Below, piece after piece: positions 33,549-42,842 of a stretch of 64,000 nucleotides of DNA (positions are counted from its first letter, which is position 1; each line of letters opens with the position of its first letter). The stretch covers positions 198,623 to 262,622 of the forward strand of contig NZ_JAKZKX010000002.1 of assembly GCF_022808715.1 (NCBI RefSeq). The letters are read 5' to 3'. A program made the position numbers and the translations under genes. Below the pieces are notes generated by a model. That model made no database searches and was not told the DNA's origin. It saw nothing but the letters and a program-made list of their open reading frames with translations. Source of the stretch: Fundidesulfovibrio agrisoli. GTDB taxonomy: Bacteria; Desulfobacterota; Desulfovibrionia; Desulfovibrionales; Desulfovibrionaceae.

Positions 33549-34370
33549 ATGATTGAAACCGGAGAATTGGTACTGCTCATAAGCCCCGAGGGCAAGCGCT
33601 ATCTTCGCACGCTGGTGCCTGACACCACCTTCCACACCCAGGACGGTCTGCTGCACATGTCCGAGGCGGCCCAGGCCGGGTTCGGGGCGGTGGTGCGCAC
33701 CCACAAGGGCAAGCCCTACCGCGTGATGCGCCCCACCCTCTACGACTGCATCAAGGGCGTGCGCCGCGCCACCACCATCATGTACCCCAAGGAGATCGGC
33801 TACATCCTGCTCAAGCTGGGCGTGGGCCCGGGCAGGCGCGTGATCGAAGCGGGCAGCGGCTCCGGCGGGCTCAGCACCGCCCTGGCCTGGATGGTGGGCG
33901 ACAACGGCCGCCTCTACACCTGCGAGAAACGCACGGAGTTCTACGAACTGGCCGGGGAGAACCTGGAGCGCGTGGGCCTGGCCCATCGCGCCACCCGCTT
34001 CAACCTCGACATCGCCGACGGCTTCCCCGAGGAGGCCCGGGGCGCGGACGCCCTCTTCCTGGACGTGCGCACCCCCTGGGACTACCTGGAGCAGGCCGCC
34101 GACATCATCTGTCCCGGCGCGCCCGTGGGCTTCCTGCTGCCCACCGTGAACCAGATCAGCGACCTGCTGCGCGGCCTGGAGAACTCCCCCTTCGAGGACA
34201 TCGAGGTGCTGGAGATCATGCTGCGGCGCTACAAGCCCGTTGCCGACAGGCTGCGCCCCGAGGATCGCATGGTGGCGCACACCGGGTTCCTTGTTTTCGC
34301 CAGGCACAGGGGCCTCGACGTTCAGGAGGAACAGCCGCATGACGAAGACGCTGCTGAAGTACCTCAATGA
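33549..34370 (+). CDS. trmI: tRNA (adenine-N1)-methyltransferase, TrmI type
   Basis: This 273-residue enzyme starts MIETGELVLLISPEGKRYLRTL. The N-terminal beta domain is followed by a Rossmann methyltransferase domain with the SAM motif VIEAGSGSGGLSTALAW near residue 98 and DALFLDVRTPWDYLEQA, the TrmI-type motif. It makes m1A58 in the tRNA T-loop. Two in-frame ATGs (33537 and 33549) are possible; the later one gives the family N-terminus. The end overlaps the next gene by 32 bases. Confidence 0.88.
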   Translation: MIETGELVLLISPEGKRYLRTLVPDTTFHTQDGLLHMSEAAQAGFGAVVRTHKGKPYRVMRPTLYDCIKGVRRATTIMYPKEIGYILLKLGVGPGRRVIEAGSGSGGLSTALAWMVGDNGRLYTCEKRTEFYELAGENLERVGLAHRATRFNLDIADGFPEEARGADALFLDVRTPWDYLEQAADIICPGAPVGFLLPTVNQISDLLRGLENSPFEDIEVLEIMLRRYKPVADRLRPEDRMVAHTGFLVFARHRGLDVQEEQPHDEDAAEVPQ

Positions 34371-34758
34371 GCAGCTCCAGACGGAGATAGCCTCCTTCCT
34401 GGAGTACTCGCTGCGCTCCGCATCCTGCGGGGACCCTTGCATGGAGCGCGAGCTGGCCGCCTTCGCCCTGGAAGAGGCCGAGCACATCCGGCAGCTCATG
34501 GCCCTCATCGCCCGCAACGGCGGCGAGGTCTCCATGAGCGCCCCTCAGAGCTTTCCGGCCGACTCCCTGGACGACTTCTTCGAGCGCAGCCTGGCCCGCG
34601 AGGATGACGCCATCCTGCGCTACACCGTCCTGCTGCCGCTGCTCCCCACCGAGGCCGACCGCGCGGTGTTGCAGTCCTCCATCGACCAGGAGGCCCTGCA
34701 CCGCGAACAGATCCTCCGGCTGCGTTCGGCCTGCGGGCACTCGGCGGACCGTTCCTGA
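34339..34758 (+). CDS. Ferritin-like diiron protein (bacterioferritin / rubrerythrin-like), 139 aa
   Basis: This 139-residue four-helix protein starts MTKTLLKYLNEQLQTEIASFLEYS. It has Glu in QTE, EEAEH near residue 47, Glu in LAREDDAILRY and Glu/His in DQEALHREQ, the pattern of carboxylate and His ligands of a ferritin-like diiron site. It has no rubredoxin domain. It probably stores iron or removes peroxide. AGGAGGAA is well placed before the ATG, which lies inside the end of trmI, so the two overlap by 32 bases. Confidence 0.8.
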   Translation: MTKTLLKYLNEQLQTEIASFLEYSLRSASCGDPCMERELAAFALEEAEHIRQLMALIARNGGEVSMSAPQSFPADSLDDFFERSLAREDDAILRYTVLLPLLPTEADRAVLQSSIDQEALHREQILRLRSACGHSADRS

Positions 34759-34975
34759 ACGCCCCGCACATGAACACATTGTAATCAAGCGGCCCGAATT
34801 TCCGTAGGCCCTGACATCCCGGCGTGTTAGCTATTCCGGCTGAACGCGGATGCGCGCCTTGGGGCCCGCCGTGGGGTGGCGGCCCTTTGCAGCCCCGGCC
34901 CAATCTGCTACCGCCGCGCAGGGCGGCGCAGCGCCGGAAAAGCCTTCGTCGCATGAATGGAGCGACCGATACAGC

Positions 34976-35737
34976 ATGGATGTGATCGAGCAGATAGCGA
35001 AGTTGTGGCCCCGCAACGGCAAGGCTGTCGCCCTGACCGGAGCGGGGATTTCGGTGGCCAGCGGCATCCCGGACTTCCGCAGCCCGGGGGGCCTGTGGTC
35101 CCGCTACGACCCCATGCGGGTGGCCACCGTCGAGGCCCTGGACGACAACCCCGCCGCCGTGTGGGACTTCCTGATGGACGCCGTGCGCGTGATGGACGCC
35201 GCCAGCCCCAACCCGGCGCACCTGGCGCTGGCCCGCCTGGAGCGGGAGGGCCTGCTGGAAGCGGTCGTGACCCAGAACATCGACGGGCTGCACCAGCGCG
35301 CGGGCTCCTTGAACGTGGTCGAATTCCACGGCGGCATGGCCAGCTACCACTGCAACGCCTGCAAGGAGGCCTACCCAGCCTCGCAGGCGTCCGCGATCAC
35401 GGCGGCCACCGCTCCCTGGCGTTGCTCCTGCGGCGGCGTGGTCCGGCCGGACATCGTCTTCTTCGGGGAGGCCATCCCACTTGACGCCTTGAACAAAAGC
35501 GGTCAATTGGCCTCCGGTGCGGAGTTGCTGCTCATCGCCGGGACGTCGTGCGAGGTGGCCCCGGCCAATGCATTGCCCGCGCTGTGCAACCGCACCGGCG
35601 GGAAAGTAGTCGAGATAAACGTCCAGTCGAGCCGCATGGCGCACTTGTGCGAGGCCGTGGCCAGCGGCAAGGCTGAAGAACTCCTGCCCAGGCTGGCCGA
35701 CCTGCTGCTGGGCACGCGAAACCATACCGCAAGGTGA
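34976..35737 (+). CDS. cobB: NAD-dependent protein deacylase (sirtuin)
   Basis: This 253-residue Sir2 enzyme has the NAD-binding motif GAGISVASGIPDFRSPGGLW near residue 24, TQNIDGLHQRAG near residue 100, the catalytic His in EFHGG, and the zinc site CNAC...CSCGG. It removes acetyl or other acyl groups from lysines. Upstream in-frame starts would add about 40 residues unlike the family. It ends only four bases before tolQ, so it is very probably the first gene of the tol-pal transcript. There is no obvious functional link, which makes the arrangement notable. Confidence 0.92.
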   Translation: MDVIEQIAKLWPRNGKAVALTGAGISVASGIPDFRSPGGLWSRYDPMRVATVEALDDNPAAVWDFLMDAVRVMDAASPNPAHLALARLEREGLLEAVVTQNIDGLHQRAGSLNVVEFHGGMASYHCNACKEAYPASQASAITAATAPWRCSCGGVVRPDIVFFGEAIPLDALNKSGQLASGAELLLIAGTSCEVAPANALPALCNRTGGKVVEINVQSSRMAHLCEAVASGKAEELLPRLADLLLGTRNHTAR

Positions 35738-35741
35738 TACT

Positions 35742-36482
<741 letters not shown>

Positions 36483-36483
36483 C

Positions 36484-36933
36484 ATGGGCATGTCCACAGG
36501 GGGCGGCGGGGAGGGCTTCCTCGCCGAGATCAACGTCACGCCCTTCGTGGACGTGATGCTGGTGCTGCTCATCATCTTCATGGTCACCGCGCCCATGATG
36601 ACCCAGGGCCTCGAGGTGGACCTGCCCCAGACCAAGGCCGTCACCACCCTGCCCAAGGACTCCGAGAACATCGTGCTGACCATCAAGAAGGAAGGCACCC
36701 TGCACATTGACGAGTACACGGTCACCATGGACGAGCTGCCCGGCCACATCAAGCGCCTGGTCACCGACCAAAAGAAGCTCATGTTCCTGCGCGCCGACAA
36801 GGAAGTGCCCTACGGCCTGGTGGTGCAGGTGATGGGCGTGCTCAAGACCGCGGGCGTGGACAAGCTTGGCGTGGTGGCGGAACCCGACGCCCCCGCCAAG
36901 GAAGAAAAAACCCAGGCCCGTCAGAAAAAGTGA
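36484..36933 (+). CDS. tolR: TolR/ExbD-type biopolymer transport protein
   Basis: This 149-residue protein has the N-terminal INVTPFVDVMLVLLIIFMVTAPMM segment, a single transmembrane helix with the functional Asp. A periplasmic domain follows (LPQTKAVTTLPKDSENIVLTI onward). It begins one base after the tolQ stop. The C-terminal 12 residues are Lys-rich. Gene order makes it TolR. Confidence 0.93.
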   Translation: MGMSTGGGGEGFLAEINVTPFVDVMLVLLIIFMVTAPMMTQGLEVDLPQTKAVTTLPKDSENIVLTIKKEGTLHIDEYTVTMDELPGHIKRLVTDQKKLMFLRADKEVPYGLVVQVMGVLKTAGVDKLGVVAEPDAPAKEEKTQARQKK

Positions 36934-36970
36934 CGCCGCCACGCCTTAGCGGCGGCGCCCTCAGATAAAC

Positions 36971-38116
36971 ATGCGCTATCTTAGCTGGCTTTTTTCCATA
37001 TTCCTCCACCTCACGGTGGTGTTGGGGAGCATCCTGCTCACCAATCTGGAGATGCGCACCATCCGCCTGGACGTCCCCGTCTACGAGGTGGAGCTCATCG
37101 ACCTGCGCACCCCCGGCCCCGCCCTGAAGCCCGACGCCGCCCCTGGCTGGGAAGGCGAGGGCCAGCCCGGCCAGCCCAACACCCCCGAGCCTCCCGGCCC
37201 CAAGGCCGACGTGCCCCCCGGCCCGCAGGAGGCCAAGCCCATCCCCGAACCGCCCAAGCCCGACCAGGCCGAGCTCAAGGCCCAGCAGGAAGCGGCCAAG
37301 AAGGCCGCCGAGGACGCGGCGAAAAAGGCGGCCGAAGAGGCTGCCAAGAAGGCCGCGGCCGAAGACGCCGCCAAGAAAGCCGCCGCCGAGAAGGCAGCCG
37401 CTGAAAAGGCGGCCGCCGAGAAGGCCGAGGCCGCGCGCATTGCGGCTGAAAACGCCAAGCGCGAGAAAGAGGCCGCCGAGAAGGCGGCCAAGGAAAAAGC
37501 CGCCAAGGAGGCCGCCGACAAAGCCGCCAAGGAGAAGGCGGCCAAGGACGCGGCTGACAAGGCAGCCAAGGAGAAGGCCGAGAAGGAAGCGGCCGAGAAG
37601 GCCGCCAAGGAGGCCGCCGACAAGGCAGCCAAGGAAAAAGCCGCCAAGGACGCTGCCGACAAGGCCGCCAAGGAACGTCAGGACGTGCTCAACCAGGCCC
37701 TCAAGGACGCCAAGTCCAAGGCGGGCGGTTCCGGCTCGTCCAACGCCAACACCGTGGCCCAGGAGCTGGCCAAGCTGCGCCAGCAGGCCGGCCAGGGCGG
37801 TGGCGGCGGCGGTGGCGGTGGCGGCGGCGGTGGCGCGGGCGCCACGTTGCAGGTCTACGCCGCCATCGTGGAGAAGCTCGTCAAACAGAACTGGCGCTTC
37901 CCGCAGTTCGCCAACCTGAAGCTCGTCTGCCAGGTGGAATTGCAGATCGCCAGGGATGGACGAATCCAGAATATGAGAATAGTCCAGTCATCGGGTCGCG
38001 CGGATTTCGACAACTCGGCGCTGCGGGCCGTGCAGGAGACCGAAAACCTGCCCGCTCCGCCCTCGCCCACGTTGAATCTGCTCACACTCAATTTCAACTC
38101 CCAGGAACAGCGTTAA
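36971..38116 (+). CDS. tolA: TolA-like energy transducer with long Ala/Lys/Glu helix
   Basis: This 381-residue protein has a cytoplasmic/transmembrane start (MRYLSWLFSIFLHLTVVLGSILL), a Pro-rich stretch (about 50-95), and a periplasmic helix of about 140 residues almost entirely of Ala, Lys, Glu and Asp in 11-15 residue units (AAKEKAAKDAADK type). A Gly tract of 13 residues follows, and then a TonB/TolA C-terminal domain (LQVYAAIVEKLVKQNWRFP to the end). It spans the periplasm and contacts TolB and Pal during outer-membrane constriction. The helix coding DNA is internally repetitive. Confidence 0.92.
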   Translation: MRYLSWLFSIFLHLTVVLGSILLTNLEMRTIRLDVPVYEVELIDLRTPGPALKPDAAPGWEGEGQPGQPNTPEPPGPKADVPPGPQEAKPIPEPPKPDQAELKAQQEAAKKAAEDAAKKAAEEAAKKAAAEDAAKKAAAEKAAAEKAAAEKAEAARIAAENAKREKEAAEKAAKEKAAKEAADKAAKEKAAKDAADKAAKEKAEKEAAEKAAKEAADKAAKEKAAKDAADKAAKERQDVLNQALKDAKSKAGGSGSSNANTVAQELAKLRQQAGQGGGGGGGGGGGGGAGATLQVYAAIVEKLVKQNWRFPQFANLKLVCQVELQIARDGRIQNMRIVQSSGRADFDNSALRAVQETENLPAPPSPTLNLLTLNFNSQEQR

Positions 38117-38119
38117 GAC

Positions 38120-39442
38120 ATGACAGCTCCCCGCGGCATCATCAAACTGCTGGCCACGGCGTGTGCGGCGCTCTGCCTCTGCTCCGCCGCCTTCGCTCAG
38201 GACAATCTCTCCGTGGACATCCACGGCCCGGGCCAAGCCCGTATGAACGTGGTCCAGGCGCAGCCCTTCGGAGACCCGAACCTGCCGAGCGACGCCCAGT
38301 ACCTCAACGAGCTCATCCGCAAGAACCTCTCGTTCATGCCCTTCCTCAAGGTCATGAGCGACGCCGACATTCTCGGCGGGGCGCGCCTCTCCGGCCCCAA
38401 GGCCGACCAGATCGACTTCAAGCCCTTCTCCCTTGCCAAGGTGGACCTGATGATCACCTCGGTCTGGAAGCCGGGCAAGGGCATGGGCGACGTTGAACTG
38501 CGCGCCTTCGAGGTGTTCTCCCAGAAGCTCCTGCTGGGCAAGGTGTACTCCGGCGTCACCCGTGACCAGCTGCCCGAGGTGGCCGACCGCTTCTGCATGG
38601 AGCTCATGGCCCTGCTCACCGGCCAGGGCACCATCTTCAAGGCCAAGCTGGCCTTCGTGCGCCCCTCCGGCAAGGGCAAGGACATCTGGATGGTCGGGGC
38701 CATGGGCCGCGACCTGGCCCAGGTGACCCGCTACGGCGACCTGGGCATGGCCATCTCCCCGGCCTGGTCCTGGGACGGCTCGCGCATCTGCTTCACCCTG
38801 ATCGGCTCCACCTCGCACTATCTGGGCGTCTGGGGCGGGGGCAAGGCCAACGTGTACACGCTGCCCAGCTCCACGGTCATCAGCCCGCACTTCACCCCCG
38901 GCGGCTCCATCGCCGTGGCCCTGAACATCCGGGGCAACACCGACATCTTCACCCTCGACGGTTCCTACAAGAACACCGCCGGCACCCTGGTGGCGGACTC
39001 CTCCATCGACGTCTCCCCCAGCTTCGACCAGTCCGGCAATCTGATGGCCTTCGTCTCCGACCGGCTGGGCAACCCCAACGTGTTCATCAAGGACCTCTCC
39101 TCCGGTTCGGTGCGCCGGGCCTCCAAGAGCGGGTACAACACCAACCCCTCCATGAGCCCGGACGGCAAGTTCGTCACCTACTCCAAGCAGGGCGGCGGCG
39201 GCCACCGCATCTACGTGTACGAGGTGGCCACCGACTCGGAAAAGCAGGTGAGCTTCGGCCCCGGCTCCGATGAGAACCCCAGCTTCGCGCCGGACAGCTA
39301 CTTCATCGCCTTCTCCTCCAGCAGGGCGGGCGGTCGCAAACTGTACCTGACCACCCGCAACGGAGACGGCGCAGTGCAGATTCCCACCGGTGAAGGCGAA
39401 GCCCTGATGCCCGCCTTCAGCCCGGTCGTCGGAAAGGATTGA
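38120..39442 (+). CDS. tolB: Tol-Pal system protein TolB
   Basis: This 440-residue periplasmic protein has a signal peptide (ending CSAAFAQ), an N-terminal TolB domain and a C-terminal WD40-like propeller (repeats such as GNLMAFVSDRLGNPNVFIKD and DGKFVTYSKQGGGGHRIYVYE). It starts three bases after tolA and binds Pal and the TolA C-terminus. The length matches the family. Confidence 0.93.
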   Translation: MTAPRGIIKLLATACAALCLCSAAFAQDNLSVDIHGPGQARMNVVQAQPFGDPNLPSDAQYLNELIRKNLSFMPFLKVMSDADILGGARLSGPKADQIDFKPFSLAKVDLMITSVWKPGKGMGDVELRAFEVFSQKLLLGKVYSGVTRDQLPEVADRFCMELMALLTGQGTIFKAKLAFVRPSGKGKDIWMVGAMGRDLAQVTRYGDLGMAISPAWSWDGSRICFTLIGSTSHYLGVWGGGKANVYTLPSSTVISPHFTPGGSIAVALNIRGNTDIFTLDGSYKNTAGTLVADSSIDVSPSFDQSGNLMAFVSDRLGNPNVFIKDLSSGSVRRASKSGYNTNPSMSPDGKFVTYSKQGGGGHRIYVYEVATDSEKQVSFGPGSDENPSFAPDSYFIAFSSSRAGGRKLYLTTRNGDGAVQIPTGEGEALMPAFSPVVGKD

Positions 39443-39505
39443 TACACGCTAAGATTTCCATCGTGAAAGACTGAGGCATTAGTTTGGATTCGCCCCCCGG
39501 CGGAC

Positions 39506-39533
39506 TTGCCTTTTTCATCTAAGAGAGTATGAG
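39506..39533 (+). promoter_or_regulatory. Possible separate promoter for pal
   Basis: TTGCCT, a 16-base spacer and TATGAG lie in the unusually long 177-base gap between tolB and pal. A strong independent promoter would fit the high abundance of Pal, but the match is moderate. Confidence 0.3.
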
Positions 39534-39619
39534 TTTCGCCCGTTGGCGGATCAATTTTCCGTACAGCGTAACGCGGTAATGGGTGGCCGCGTCATCTACC
39601 GCAAGAGGAGGATCAACTC

Positions 39620-40126
39620 ATGAAGAACAGACTGTTATTGGCTATTTTGGCTCTTATGTGCGTCTCGCTGCTGAGCTTCGGCTGCGCCAGCAAGAAGGTC
39701 GCCGGACCCGACAAGGACTCCTGGGAAGAGCAGGAGCGCGAGCGCCTCGCCAAGGAGCGCGAACTGCGCGAAAAGCTGGCCAAGGTCGCCGGTGAGCTCG
39801 GCTCCATGATCTACTTCGATCTGGACCGCTACGACCTCAAGCCCGAATCCCGCCAGATCCTGACCCGCAAGGCCGAGATCCTGAAGCAGTACCCCGAGAT
39901 CAAGCTGGTCGTCGAGGGTCACTGCGACGAGCGTGGCACCGCCGAGTACAACCTCGCCCTGGGCGAGCGCCGCGCCCGCGCCGCGGCCGACTACCTGGCC
40001 AACCTGGGCGTCACCGCTTCCCGCCTCTCCATCGTGAGCTACGGCAAGGAGCGTCCCCTGGATCCCGGCCACAACGAAGCCGCCTGGTCCAAGAACCGTC
40101 GCGACGAGTTCAAGCCCAGCTACTAG
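39620..40126 (+). CDS. pal: Peptidoglycan-associated lipoprotein Pal
   Basis: This 168-residue lipoprotein has a signal peptide ending LLSFGC; the Cys is the lipidation site although the residue before Gly is unusual (Phe). A charged coiled stretch (about 35-55) and an OmpA-like peptidoglycan-binding domain follow, with EGHCDERGTAEYNLALGERRARAAADYL, the classic motif. AAGAGGAGGA precedes the ATG. It tethers the outer membrane to the cell wall and completes the Tol system. Confidence 0.95.
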   Translation: MKNRLLLAILALMCVSLLSFGCASKKVAGPDKDSWEEQERERLAKERELREKLAKVAGELGSMIYFDLDRYDLKPESRQILTRKAEILKQYPEIKLVVEGHCDERGTAEYNLALGERRARAAADYLANLGVTASRLSIVSYGKERPLDPGHNEAAWSKNRRDEFKPSY

Positions 40127-40150
40127 ACCGCACGAGCATCTGCTGACAGA

Positions 40151-40180
40151 AAGGCCGCAGGGTTTCCTGCGGCCTTTTTT
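40151..40180 (+). terminator. Intrinsic terminator after pal
   Basis: Stem AAGGCCGCAG / CTGCGGCCTT with a 6-base loop and a T-run. It ends the tol-pal operon. Confidence 0.85.
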
Positions 40181-40276
40181 CTTTGGCCTGCGGATTGCCC
40201 AGCCCCGTTTCGCCCGCAGCGTGGCGACAGACAGCCGAGACACCCCGGGCGGCAGCCCGGTCAGGAGAACGCAACG

Positions 40277-41266
40277 ATGATACCCGAACATATCGCCCAG
40301 TCCCTGGAACCCGACGCCCTGGCGCACTTGCAGGCGCGCTTCGCGGCGCAACTGCCCCCGGTCTATTCGGTGCCGGTCGCGGCGGCCCGAAAGGGCGTGG
40401 AGGCCGCCCAGGCCCTCCCGCCGGGAGCGGCCCCCGCAGCCGACGTGCGTGAGATAGAGGCCGCGTGCGGCCCTTCCGGCATGCTGCGCCTGCGCCTGCT
40501 CAAGCCTGAGGGCGCTTCCGGGAAGCTGCCTGTGCTGGTCTATTTCCACGGCGGCGGCTGGGTGCTGGGCAGCCCCGACAGCCACGACAGGCTCGCCCGC
40601 GACCTCATGACCGCGAGCGGCGCGGCGGTGCTCATGGTGCGCTACTCGCGCGCCCCCGAGGCCCGCTACCCCGTGGCCGTGGAGGAAGGCTACGCTGCCT
40701 TGCGCTGGCTTGCGGAGAACGCCCCGGCCCTGGGGCTGGACCCCGCGCGAATGGCCGTGGGCGGCGACAGCGCCGGGGCCAACGTGGCCACGGCCGCGTG
40801 CATGCTCAGCAAGCAGCGCGGCGGACCGGCCATCGCCCACCAGACGCTGCTCTACCCCGTCACCGACGCCACCTGCTCCCAGCCCAGCTATGAGCAATTC
40901 GCCACCGGGCTCAACCTGACCCGGCAGGACATGCTCTGGTACTGGGAGCAGTACGCTCCCGACGCCGCCCAGCGCGCCCTGCCCACCTCCTCCGTGCTCC
41001 AGGCCCCGGCCGAGACCCTTGCGGGCCTGCCCCCGGCCCTGGTCATCACGGCCGAGTTCGACGTGCTGCGCGACGAGGGGGAGCTCTACGCCCGCCGCCT
41101 GGCCAACGCGGGCGTGCCCGTGTGCGCGGTGCGCATGCTCGGCACGGTCCACGGTTTCGCGGCGAACAACGCCCTGGCCCGCTCCCAGGCCACCTTGGCG
41201 GCGCTGGGCATGGCCGGGGACGCCCTGCGCAGGGCTTTCTGTCCGGCTGTGGCTCCTGCCCTGTAG
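40277..41266 (+). CDS. Alpha/beta hydrolase of the hormone-sensitive lipase family (esterase)
   Basis: This 329-residue enzyme has the oxyanion-hole motif YFHGGGWVLG near residue 92, the nucleophile elbow GGDSAGAN near residue 163, and the acid and His of the triad in ITAEFDVLRDEGE and LGTVHGF. These are the marks of HSL-type carboxylesterases. It has no signal peptide, so it acts in the cytoplasm on short-chain esters or similar substrates. GGAGAACG precedes the ATG. It is a single gene; the physiological substrate is unknown. Confidence 0.9.
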   Translation: MIPEHIAQSLEPDALAHLQARFAAQLPPVYSVPVAAARKGVEAAQALPPGAAPAADVREIEAACGPSGMLRLRLLKPEGASGKLPVLVYFHGGGWVLGSPDSHDRLARDLMTASGAAVLMVRYSRAPEARYPVAVEEGYAALRWLAENAPALGLDPARMAVGGDSAGANVATAACMLSKQRGGPAIAHQTLLYPVTDATCSQPSYEQFATGLNLTRQDMLWYWEQYAPDAAQRALPTSSVLQAPAETLAGLPPALVITAEFDVLRDEGELYARRLANAGVPVCAVRMLGTVHGFAANNALARSQATLAALGMAGDALRRAFCPAVAPAL

Positions 41267-41374
41267 AATACCGGACGATACCCCTTTCGCTACGAATCGG
41301 CCTTGTGCGGGAAGAGGCCAGCCTATATGTTGGGAGCGGGGACGCATGCCCCATCACCTGAACGGAGCGAGCTC

Positions 41375-41812
41375 ATGGCCAGCAATCTGTACATCGTCTG
41401 GAACGAATCCAACTGCCTCGGCATACCCATCATCGACGAGCAGCACAGGGGCATCGTCTCGATCATCAACTCCTACTACTCCTTCGTGCACGAAGGTCGC
41501 GGCGAGAAGATCATCGTCCCCACCCTGATGGGGCTGCTGCACTTCACGTCCGTTCATTTCCTCGTGGAGGAGGAATTGATCGCCGCCGCCGGATACCCCC
41601 ACATGGAACAGCATGTGACCCTGCACAGGGCGTTGATGAAGCGGACGAAGGCCATCGCCCAGGAGGCCTCCACGAACATCGATACGGACATGAAAGCCCT
41701 GGCCTTCCTCAAGGAATGGTGGCTCACCCACATCAACAAGGAAGACAGGCAATACGCCCCCTTCGTGCTCGATCAAGCCGGAAGGAACGGTATCGCAGGA
41801 CGCAGGGCCTGA
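41375..41812 (+). CDS. Bacteriohemerythrin
   Basis: This 145-residue protein starts MASNLYIVWNESNCLGIPIIDEQH. All seven expected diiron ligands can be placed: His in DEQH, His and Glu in HFLVEEEL, two His in HVTLHRAL, and His and Asp in WLTHINKEDRQY. It binds O2 reversibly and may deliver or sequester oxygen, as shown for hemerythrins in related anaerobes. GGAG lies 8 bases before the ATG. It has no fused signalling domain. A bidirectional terminator follows. Confidence 0.92.
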   Translation: MASNLYIVWNESNCLGIPIIDEQHRGIVSIINSYYSFVHEGRGEKIIVPTLMGLLHFTSVHFLVEEELIAAAGYPHMEQHVTLHRALMKRTKAIAQEASTNIDTDMKALAFLKEWWLTHINKEDRQYAPFVLDQAGRNGIAGRRA

Positions 41813-41960
41813 CCGGGTGAGTTCCGGGCCCGCTCGCGTTCCGTGTCCCGGGGCGCAGGGGCCGACGGCATGAGGCATCCGCTTCCAGGCCCTTGTGCAT
41901 CCAGCCTTCCGGGGCGCGGCGCCCAGCCTTCAGGCTGGAAAACACCCGGCTCAAGCGCAA

Positions 41961-42000
41961 AAAAGGGCCGCCGAACACACTGCTCGGCGGCCCTTTCCTT
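41961..42000. terminator. Bidirectional terminator between hemerythrin and PhoU-like genes
   Basis: A 13-bp stem (AAAGGGCCGCCGA / TCGGCGGCCCTTT) with a 9-base loop has A and T tails on the two sides. Confidence 0.8.
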
Positions 42001-42027
42001 ATTTTCCGGCCTGGCCCCTTCCGGGCT

Positions 42028-42699
42028 TCAGCGCGCTATCATGGCCCGCAGCACGTCCGCCGAGCCCTCGGCGTTGTGGCTCATGGCGTGCATGTGCTCC
42101 ACGAATTTCAGGAACTGGTACACGTCGCGGAAATCGCACTCCACGTCGTAGGCCTCGCGGATGAGCTTGCGCCAGGCCTTTGAGGCCTTGTGGTGCTGCA
42201 GGCGGATGTTGTGAAAGGTCTCCTTGACGGCGGAGCGGTCGTCCACCTTGCCGTACACCAGGTCGATGGTGGCCTCTATGGCGGGCTTGAGCAGCTCGAC
42301 CGAATGGCATGTCTCCTTGGTGGCGGCCTTGGCTCCGAGCAGCAGCTCGCAGGGCAGGTTCATGGGGCGCATTCCCAGCCAGTTCAGGGCGTGCTGGGCC
42401 TCGTCCAGGATGTTGTCCTGGCTGCGGGTGTAGTTTAGGAAGAGGGTCTTATCCACCTCCAGGAACATGGCCCTGGGCAGGTGGTTCCTGATCCTGCGCT
42501 TGATCTTGTCCGCCTGCCCCTCCAGGGTGTCTATCTGGGCGGAGAGGGTCTGAAAGGCCAGGCTGAAGCCGGTCTTGGAGTATTCGCTCATGGCGGCCTG
42601 AACCACCACGACGCCCTTGGCCACGGGCTCGTAATGTTCGTAGAGCCCTTCCAGGCATTTACGGCCGGTAATCTTCACCAGCAGACGTGAAAGTAACAT
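42028..42699 (-). CDS. DUF47 / PhoU-like phosphate transport regulator (TIGR00153 type)
   Basis: This 223-residue all-helical protein starts MLLSRLLVKITGRKCLEGLYEHYEP. The segment RRIRNHLPRAMFLEVDKTLFLNYTRSQDNILDEAQ is typical of DUF47 proteins, relatives of PhoU that usually sit next to a Pit-type phosphate permease. No permease is adjacent here. GGAGCTGAC precedes the ATG. The gene is divergent from a histidine kinase, with repeated TGTAACA elements between them. Confidence 0.85.
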   Translation of the reverse strand: MLLSRLLVKITGRKCLEGLYEHYEPVAKGVVVVQAAMSEYSKTGFSLAFQTLSAQIDTLEGQADKIKRRIRNHLPRAMFLEVDKTLFLNYTRSQDNILDEAQHALNWLGMRPMNLPCELLLGAKAATKETCHSVELLKPAIEATIDLVYGKVDDRSAVKETFHNIRLQHHKASKAWRKLIREAYDVECDFRDVYQFLKFVEHMHAMSHNAEGSADVLRAMIAR

Positions 42700-42751
42700 G
42701 TCAGCTCCTGTCGATCGGCGCGGGGTGTGCAGGATGGACCCCACGGTCCGC

Positions 42752-42802
42752 CTTGTAACACGCTTGTGAAACCTGTAACAGCAACTTGCCAAACGTTACA
42801 AG
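42752..42802. promoter_or_regulatory. Array of TGTAACA half-sites at 20-base spacing; Pho-box-like
   Basis: TGTAACA starts at 42754 and 42774, and its inverse CGTTACA at 42794, all exactly 20 bases apart. The outer elements form a perfect 8-bp inverted repeat (CTTGTAAC / GTTACAAG). The left part also reads as 11-base tandem units (CTTGTAACACG, CTTGTGAAACC), the spacing of PhoB boxes. It lies between the PhoU-like gene and the kinase gene. Confidence 0.4.
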
Positions 42803-42842
42803 AGGATATAGGAGCAATTCATACCCGACCAGAGGGTGATGC

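Noticed and set aside
37081-37671. 196-codon minus-strand frame opposite tolA
   Set aside because: It is the Ala/Ser/Phe-rich antisense of the Ala/Lys/Glu repeat and has no independent support.
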